Below, one piece after another: positions 57,765 through 64,000 of a DNA stretch of 64,000 nucleotides. A program made the translations under genes and the position numbers. How positions within the stretch are numbered: position 1 is the stretch's first letter; the number at the start of each line of letters is the position of its first letter. The notes under the pieces were generated by a model, which was not told the DNA's origin, did not search any database, and saw nothing but the letters and a program-made list of their open reading frames with translations. Source of the stretch: Lingula anatina (lineage: Eukaryota; Brachiopoda; Lingulata; Lingulida; Lingulidae); contig NW_019775472.1 of assembly GCF_001039355.2 (NCBI RefSeq), positions 186,001 to 250,000 on the forward strand, given 5' to 3'.

Positions 57765-58999
57765 CAGAACCCATGCATATTTGTGGAAGGATGGAAAGTT
57801 GAAGTTGGTAGTTATAAACTGAACCTTGTGTTAAATTCACTGGATTCGTAGAGAAATTAAAATTCAAAAGAAAAATCATGAATTATTTATATTCAAAGCC
57901 TCTCTCCCCACCCCACCAATTCTCCCCCCTTCAGAAAGTTCTTCGCTTTTAAGCACAGTGAATAAAAAAGATCTTAGCCACAAATATATTAAAACATGTA
58001 CACAGTCAGTGGCCTATGAAACTGCCATTGGTGACACTAGGGTTTTTACTTGTAATATATCAGACTTAACTAGGCACTTGATCAATTAGGAACTGGACCT
58101 CTGTGCAGATTTCTTTCAATTCTTATACAAAATATTCATAATTTGTTGAATAATATGGGATCCTTATTCTGAATTTTATTTTTGCTCTGCAGAAAGGCAA
58201 TTTGTTTTTGTTATATTGTCTTAAGGAGCACCACAAAACTTAGCACTGGCCATAAAACCTGTATGTTGTTTGAGCTTAAAGACAGTGTAATGTAATCTGG
58301 TCAGCATTCATGGTTCTTGTGACCACTGGACGAGAACTCTGGGGCTTATCTGACCTCTTGACCTTTTGAAATGCACCATGCTGAGAGTTTGCACAGGTGA
58401 CCTTTTTTTAAATAAATTGAGGAAGAATGAAGAATTGTTTGTTGTTTTGAAGAGAAGTGCATGTATTGTGCCACAGTTGATAATGATTGTTGAGTTTTAT
58501 TATAACAATAATGTTTGTGAATTGAAGTAGAACTGCCAGGAAATGTTCATGATTTCTCTTAATGTATTGCGCATCATTACTAAAAAAAGCAAAAAAAGAA
58601 AGGCAGTGATATTATTTTGTGAAATTCAGTAATATGGATTTCACTTAATTTTGGATAAGCAATACTTAAACTCATGCTTTAGCCTGTTTGGAAAAAAGAA
58701 TAGATAATGAATTTATGACTTAAAGTTAATCCTAGTACCAGAAGAGTTGTTTTATTTAAGAAAATTATGACTGATACTGCAAAAGAATAATTCTGTAGTC
58801 ATAAGCTGTGATTTCTGAAACATCAGCCACTTGGGCAGGGAATTCAACCTTTTCTGAGCCTGCAGTTATAAAATTGTCTCATCACCTGGAAAAAAGGTTA
58901 TAACAGCTAATCACATTTTCTGCCAGGCCAAGAGCTTCAAGGAGAAATAAATAATTGGCAAATTAGAAGCAAAATGATTGCACACTTTGCTTATTTATG

Positions 59000-59012
59000 G
59001 CCAGCAGCTGGC
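59000..59012. promoter_or_regulatory. 13-bp palindrome with E-box core
   Basis: GCCAGCAGCTGGC is symmetric around its central base and contains CAGCTG. Confidence 0.3.
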
Positions 59013-60984
59013 ATAGATGGAGTTTCTACAGCCTCTGGTGCAAGAGTTTGGTATGGATGATAGCATTTACTAATAGATGGCTTTATCACTGGAGTAACAA
59101 ATATTAAAAGAAACAAATGCTTCTTAAAGCTCCCCTCCCTAGTTTTGTTTTTCATGCAATATGTATTTGTTTTAATCTGGACAGTCGTAGTTTAAAGATA
59201 TAGAAAAGATTGTTTATACGAATTTTGAAGGTTTACGAGGACAATAGGCAAGAATTTTACTATTTCTTTTCACATGTATTGTGCCATATAAAATATATAC
59301 ATTCATCCCATTAACTGCCTTGTAATAAGTTTAATTTAAAGAGTCTGGGTTTTAAAGATGGATTTTTTCTTTTCTGAACATCCAGTTCTTGTCTGTCATC
59401 GTGCCATTTCTACTGTTTACGTAAGCTTCAGGATCTATTTTTCAGTTGAAATTGCTCAAAGTCTGATGAAAATAAACCAAGAGCTGTGAAAATAAGCTAT
59501 GATTTGCAGAAATAGATGTCAGATTTGGATGTATCTTTTTCTAAAAAAAAAGCGCCATGATATCAATGCTTGCATAACTGTGCAATGCATTTTTAAAAGA
59601 CAAAAAGACAAACATAACAGAAAATGCTGAAACGATGTTAAAAGTATAACATCAGATTCCAAAATAGCCCACCTCCCAGCACCCAGCCTTTTGTTGCAAT
59701 AGAGTAGAAAGAAAAAAGAATGCAAGAATGTCGCAGACCCTGAGCTAATTGGTGACCCCCACCACATAACGTCACCTCTAATTCTGCAGATCCCATCACT
59801 CCAGTCCAAGTAACAAGTAGAATTCTTGTGGTAAAACAATGGGGAGTATTTAATTGGTAAAATCACACCAGAGAAGTGGCCTGGGGTTACTCACATGTGC
59901 TTTGCTTGGCATCTGTTTTTCAGGCACCCTGTGTATAAGGAAGCAGAGACATTGTTAATGGCATTTTCAGCATTGAATCCCTTGTCTTTTTTAGAACACT
60001 ACAGGCTTTGAACATTGAATGGATCTTCTTTTTGTTGTCTGGTTGCATTAATTTTGCACATTAAGAAAGAAAATTTCATATTTGAATATTGCAATATATT
60101 TTATTAATTATATGATTTTATTGTTGTTAGAAATAAAGTGTTCATGTAACACTTCAGTATTTCATGAATAAAAATTGGGTGAGGTATATATTTTATGATT
60201 GTATACCATATAATGAGGAGAAAATTTGGCCAATATTTCTGTTCTGTTTTATTGTTGTGTCTATTTTTGGTAACTTTTTGATTTGAACAGATGTTTGCTT
60301 TCAAATCTGCTATTCTCTCCCACAGAGAAATTGTGCAAGTATAAGATATGCACTGCTTTGTTTAGGGGTGCTTTTCCTGTTTAATCTTATTATTTTATTC
60401 TCTACTTATCATTTAAAAAAGATGAATAAAACATACTTTTTACCCATCTTTCAGCTTTAATCCTTACTTTGGTAGGAAAGCTTAAAAAGAAATTTAAAAT
60501 TGAAAGAAAAACTTATCATGGTTCACTTTTTTGAGAAACAAGGTTTGTTGGATACTGCCCTGCAAGTTTCCCCCCAGGGGAATAGAAATTGCATCTCAAG
60601 TTCTCTAAGCTACACTGCTTATTGGCACGTAACTCTCTAAAGGTAGAAGAAAGGAATAATAGGAAATAAAATAGAGATTTCTTCCTACTAGATATATAAC
60701 TTGCGTATGTGCACAGACTTGTCTCATCTGGTGTTATGTGTGAACTGTAGGTTTGTCAAAGGGAATATTGTTCATATGGTTTTGTGTAGATGAGTACATT
60801 GCCTAATGGTTATATTATTTCTTTAAATGTTCATTTTATATATGATATAATAGATCATTGCAAATATATTTCTTCGGTTGCACTCTACAACTCTGCAGGT
60901 AGTAGCAAAAATATATATCCCATCAAAAGCATAATTCCCACATTATTCATGCTTTAAAAAGGAAAAAATTTAAATTTGCCGTTT

Positions 60985-61290
60985 CCTGCAGGAATGATGA
61001 GCGAGAAGTCATCTGTCTAATTGCTTGCTCATCAAAGTCTGCAGAAATGCTGTGTTCCTCATTATCTTGACAGTAATTGGCAGTGGTGTGGGCTGCTGTG
61101 ACAAATTTGTCAAAGGTATCAACAACTTGGGTTGAAATTGACAGGAAGATGAACCAAACTCTCTAATTACCTGTCTTGTCTTGGGGGAAACGTGTGTGCA
61201 GTGACACCTACAGCACAGAAACTTATTTTAATGAGATGGCGTGTGTTGGAGCTGTCAGCAGTGGTCTCAAAGTGGAGGTTGGGCATCTTC
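60985..61290. promoter_or_regulatory. Putative homeodomain-rich enhancer block
   Basis: In about 300 bp: the perfect 14-bp palindrome TGACAAATTTGTCA at 61099-61112, ATTGACAG at 61137-61144 (8 of 10 of the Pbx-Meis site), CTTGACAG near 61069, TAATTG and TAATTAC homeodomain cores, and CTGTCA near 61254. Composition differs from the flanking AT-rich DNA. Confidence 0.4.
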
Positions 61291-61435
61291 TTAAATTGTC
61301 TGATTTTATCTCCCAGCGAAAGAAACTGAAAAAAATTTGTTTTTGCCTTATTTCTTTACTACCCTTTTCCCTTGAATAAATTGTGAATCGGCTGTAAGAA
61401 ATTCAGCTTCACTGTGTCTCTTCTTCATTTTTTTT

Positions 61436-61440
<5 letters not shown>

Positions 61441-61494
<54 letters not shown>
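61441..61494. repeat. (GT)n microsatellite
   Basis: 27 GT units. Confidence 0.95.
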
Positions 61495-61497
<3 letters not shown>

Positions 61498-61635
61498 GTT
61501 TTCAAAAAATTTAAATATTTCTTGTATATCTGTTAATGTGCTTCTATAGCGAAAAGATGCCTGCGTGGTTAAGTACTAAGTGGCCCTAACTAGAATATGA
61601 ATTATGAATGATCTTTATTGATCTCCTTGTGCCAG

Positions 61636-61649
61636 TGACAGGCTGACAG
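61636..61649 (+). promoter_or_regulatory. Tandem TGACAG pair
   Basis: TGACAG at 61636-61641 and 61644-61649, spaced 8 bp start to start, the same spacing as the pair at 47356 and 47364. Confidence 0.4.
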
Positions 61650-62220
61650 CCTTATTTATTTATTTCCATCATCCGTGACACCGTGTAACAGTTTGCATTT
61701 GACAAAAACATGTATCATGGTATTTGTTGTTCTGACAAGAGGATGAAATCTTCTTATGTGGGTAATAAATAAATCTGAATATTGAAAAAATAATGGGCTA
61801 GCAGAGCAGAGGAAAAACAGCAGCAGATGATGCTTTTGAAGGTTGTTGAAGATTGTCAAAATTTCAACAGGTAAACCTAAAAGAGACATGCTATACAAAT
61901 ATATCTGATGGTGATAACTTAGCTAACTAGAAACCACTACGGCACCACCCCAAGACAATAGCGCACATTCATGTTCCACTCCTTGCGGAAACCCCAAGCA
62001 CAGATTTGCGCTGTAATTTTCCCTGATTAAATGTGGAGCTGTATTGTATTCCCCAGCATTTCTGACCCATGCAGTCTTAGATGTTGTAAACCCCTGTGGT
62101 GAGGCACATCAGTGGATCATTTGTTCCACTCCAGGGTCTTTCCCCAGGCAGACTATATATAACAAGGACTGCCTGCCTGTGAGCTAGCCTCTGGGTGAAG
62201 TCACTAGGGATGTTTTTGGC

Positions 62221-62388
62221 TGTATTCAGAACAATGGACTAACTAGTCCGAGAGTCAAATAACGTGACCCACTAAAAAGCTTGCCATCTAATCCAGTAAT
62301 AGGCACTGAATAGATTCCCCGTGGGGAAGTATTCATGTGGGTCGGCCACATTTGACCCTCGGACTAATTTGCCCACTGTTCTCAATGC
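62221..62388. repeat. 168-bp nested inverted repeat (long imperfect stem-loop)
   Basis: The left arm 62221-62272 pairs with the right arm 62337-62388 (about 39 of 46 aligned positions). Inside the left arm is the palindrome GGACTA-ac-TAGTCC (62236-62249). In the loop is a second hairpin at 62307-62335 with arms TGAATA..TTCCCC and GGGGAA..TATTCA. No reading frame or known RNA family recognised. Confidence 0.8.
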
Positions 62389-64000
62389 AACCTTAGATAA
62401 TAGGGTTTTTTTTGCAGTCGATGTTTGACATTTGTAAAGAAATAAGTCCCTCTCTCAAATGCTACTAGACCAGTCTTTTTTGCCCTTATTTTCTAATGCT
62501 TTGACAACCAATATTGTTAAATGCTTTTTGTTTTTGAAAATGTTAGTCCTTTGTTCGTAAAGCTCCAAGCTGCCTTATGAAGTTCTTTTTACCTTTGTCT
62601 TTCTCTCAGATGTTGCGGAAGCCTTTTAAATGGTCTCCCTGATACGTGAAGAGTCAGACAATTGTCAGACAAAAAAGGTCATTAACTATTTTTTGTTTAT
62701 TAATTAAATAATCATTAATTTAGTATTTATGATTATATATTGAAAAAACATAGACAAATTAAAATTGAACTTTTCTGTTATATGCACAAATTCTTGTCTC
62801 AGATTTGTAAGGATTCAGTCAGCTTGAATCACTTTTAAGGGTCGTGCTTTTCAAATAGTGATATGTTTCCATTGATCTAGGCAGTGAAGAGAAAAATAAA
62901 GGCTAAAGACTTTTCAAATTAGGGCTTACAGTACATAAAATTAAGTCTGGAGGGAATATCTGTCTATTGTGTCATTTAACTTTCGCTCGATATCAGTAGT
63001 GCGTTTTATACGTTTTGGGCCTCTATGAGAAACTCTGTGAAAAGAGAGTAGGTTTTCCAAAGTTTTGGTCTTTTGTCCTGACACAGGGCATGGAGCATAA
63101 ATAAAACTAGCCCTGAGCACATATAAATAAGAGAACGGAGAAAAGCCATATACTCAGTCATCCAGAAATTGCCCACAGCTCCCAAGGTACATGGATAGGT
63201 ATTCACAGAAAACTTATCATGTAAATTGCCAGAGGTTCTTTATTTGATCGAAAATCCCATTAGTTTAAAGACTGTAACATTCCAGGTCACTTTCCTTGCA
63301 AGCCGCCTCTAATCAGCCGGTCCCTAACGGCAAAAAATTCTATCTGATACGACAAGGGTAGTTTCAAAAGCCATTTATCACCCGGCCTCAGAAGCCTCGG
63401 GAGATTTCAAATAAAATATTTTATCAAGTACTTGCATGTGTAGTGTATAAGAGAATGCCTGAGACTGGAATTATTGTTCAGACTTGTGAATCTAGGCCCC
63501 AAATGAAAGTTACGGACCCCAGTTCAGCATGAAGAAAGTGTAATCGTATTTGTGCATTTTCTTTGTTGTAATTGCCTTTTTGATGCCAGGATTGTGGATA
63601 ATGGCCTTCTTCTGTCTACAATATGTCTGGCACTTTCCAAAGCATTGCCTCTCTTGAGGGGAAATTAAAAAGTAATATAGTCAGCGTAGATAAAAAATGG
63701 TGCTGGGTAAAATGCAAACGTTCATCATGTAGGTTTAGTAAAATTGACAGATTCACCTTTGCTAAGGTGGCATGAAAATTTCAAGGCATTTTCAGGTTTT
63801 TGGATAGAAGGCAATTTGATTTTCTCTCACGAGTGATTCATTATAAGGCAAACGGTCTCAGTTCAAAAATACTTCTACTGTAACTGCTATCCGATAACTT
63901 TTGCTTTAAGATAATGAACTGTTTTTGTCACCTTAAATTAGATTTTGTTTGTTGAAAATGTGCAATTTCCTAACACTATGACTTACTATTACTGATATAG

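Larger units (their letters stand above)
46769..64000 (+). other. Pbx intron 2 (more than 17.2 kb, open at window end)
   Basis: No exon recognised. Long blocks have higher GC and few simple repeats, unlike the Cav2 introns, and carry repeated TGACAG sites; these look like cis-regulatory islands. Simple repeats: T tracts at 48546-48565 and 48631-48657, (GT)n at 61441-61494. Other islands with no specific motif call: 50290-50460, 53990-54120, 54230-54500, 57600-57790 and 63270-63420. Confidence 0.6.

Noticed and set aside
46769-64000. Pbx exon 3 and homeodomain exons
   Set aside because: No frame with the expected PBC-B or homeodomain sequence was found; they must lie beyond 64000.
1-64000. 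tRNA, rRNA, CRISPR, viral or toxin genes
   Set aside because: Nothing with the required structure or coding sequence was seen on either strand.

Overview
This is a window of an animal nuclear genome: AT-rich, with short exons separated by long introns and clean GT-AG splice sites. There are no bacterial genes, RNA operons or CRISPR. It holds parts of three conserved bilaterian genes, which I recognised from their proteins: a presynaptic Cav2-type voltage-gated calcium channel alpha-1 subunit (+ strand, 418-33318, 3' end of the gene), the TORC2 subunit SIN1/MAPKAP1 (- strand, 42660-37164, complete coding region), and the TALE homeobox co-factor Pbx/extradenticle (+ strand from 43855, 5' end only). 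Base composition, intron style and channel type fit an invertebrate, probably a lophotrochozoan such as a mollusc. That placement is inference; the sequence does not prove it.

Layout. 1-33318: Cav2, beginning with two alternative 120-nt exons for the domain IV voltage sensor (S4). Then come S5, pore loop, S6, EF-hand region, IQ-like segment and a long Arg/Ser/Pro-rich tail with a RIM-BP-type proline motif, ending in DDDWC, the class of PDZ ligand that docks Cav2 to RIM. With one S4 exon and one copy of the repeated exons, the spliced coding sequence closes to exactly 898 codons including stop. Inside this gene about 11 kb (1497-12694) is present a second time (12697-23365), joined by a single N. 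The ten repeated exons differ by ten substitutions, all synonymous, and the two copies cannot be spliced in series in frame. This is most likely two haplotypes of one locus placed end to end by the assembler. 33319 to about 34950 is the Cav2 3' UTR. SIN1 converges from the other side, with its stop at 37166-37164 and eleven coding exons that close exactly to 528 residues. SIN1 and Pbx are head to head, with start codons 1.2 kb apart around a putative shared promoter carrying CTCF-like motifs. Pbx coding exons lie at 43855-44030 and 46695-46768, with a possible in-frame 30-nt microexon at 44962-44991. The rest of the window (46769-64000) is one Pbx intron of more than 17 kb with no exon I can recognise. 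It does contain islands rich in TALE-homeodomain (TGACAG) sites and a striking 168-bp nested inverted-repeat structure.

No complete new biological system is claimed. The points most worth a second look are the S4 exon pair with a displaced gating charge, the 64-nt optional intron or frameshift that decides whether the channel keeps its DDDWC tail, the Pbx microexon, the flip-flop palindromic repeat in a SIN1 intron, the TTAA and hAT-like miniature transposons, the TCATGTGA cluster in a Cav2 intron, and the Pbx-intron hairpin and TGACAG clusters.
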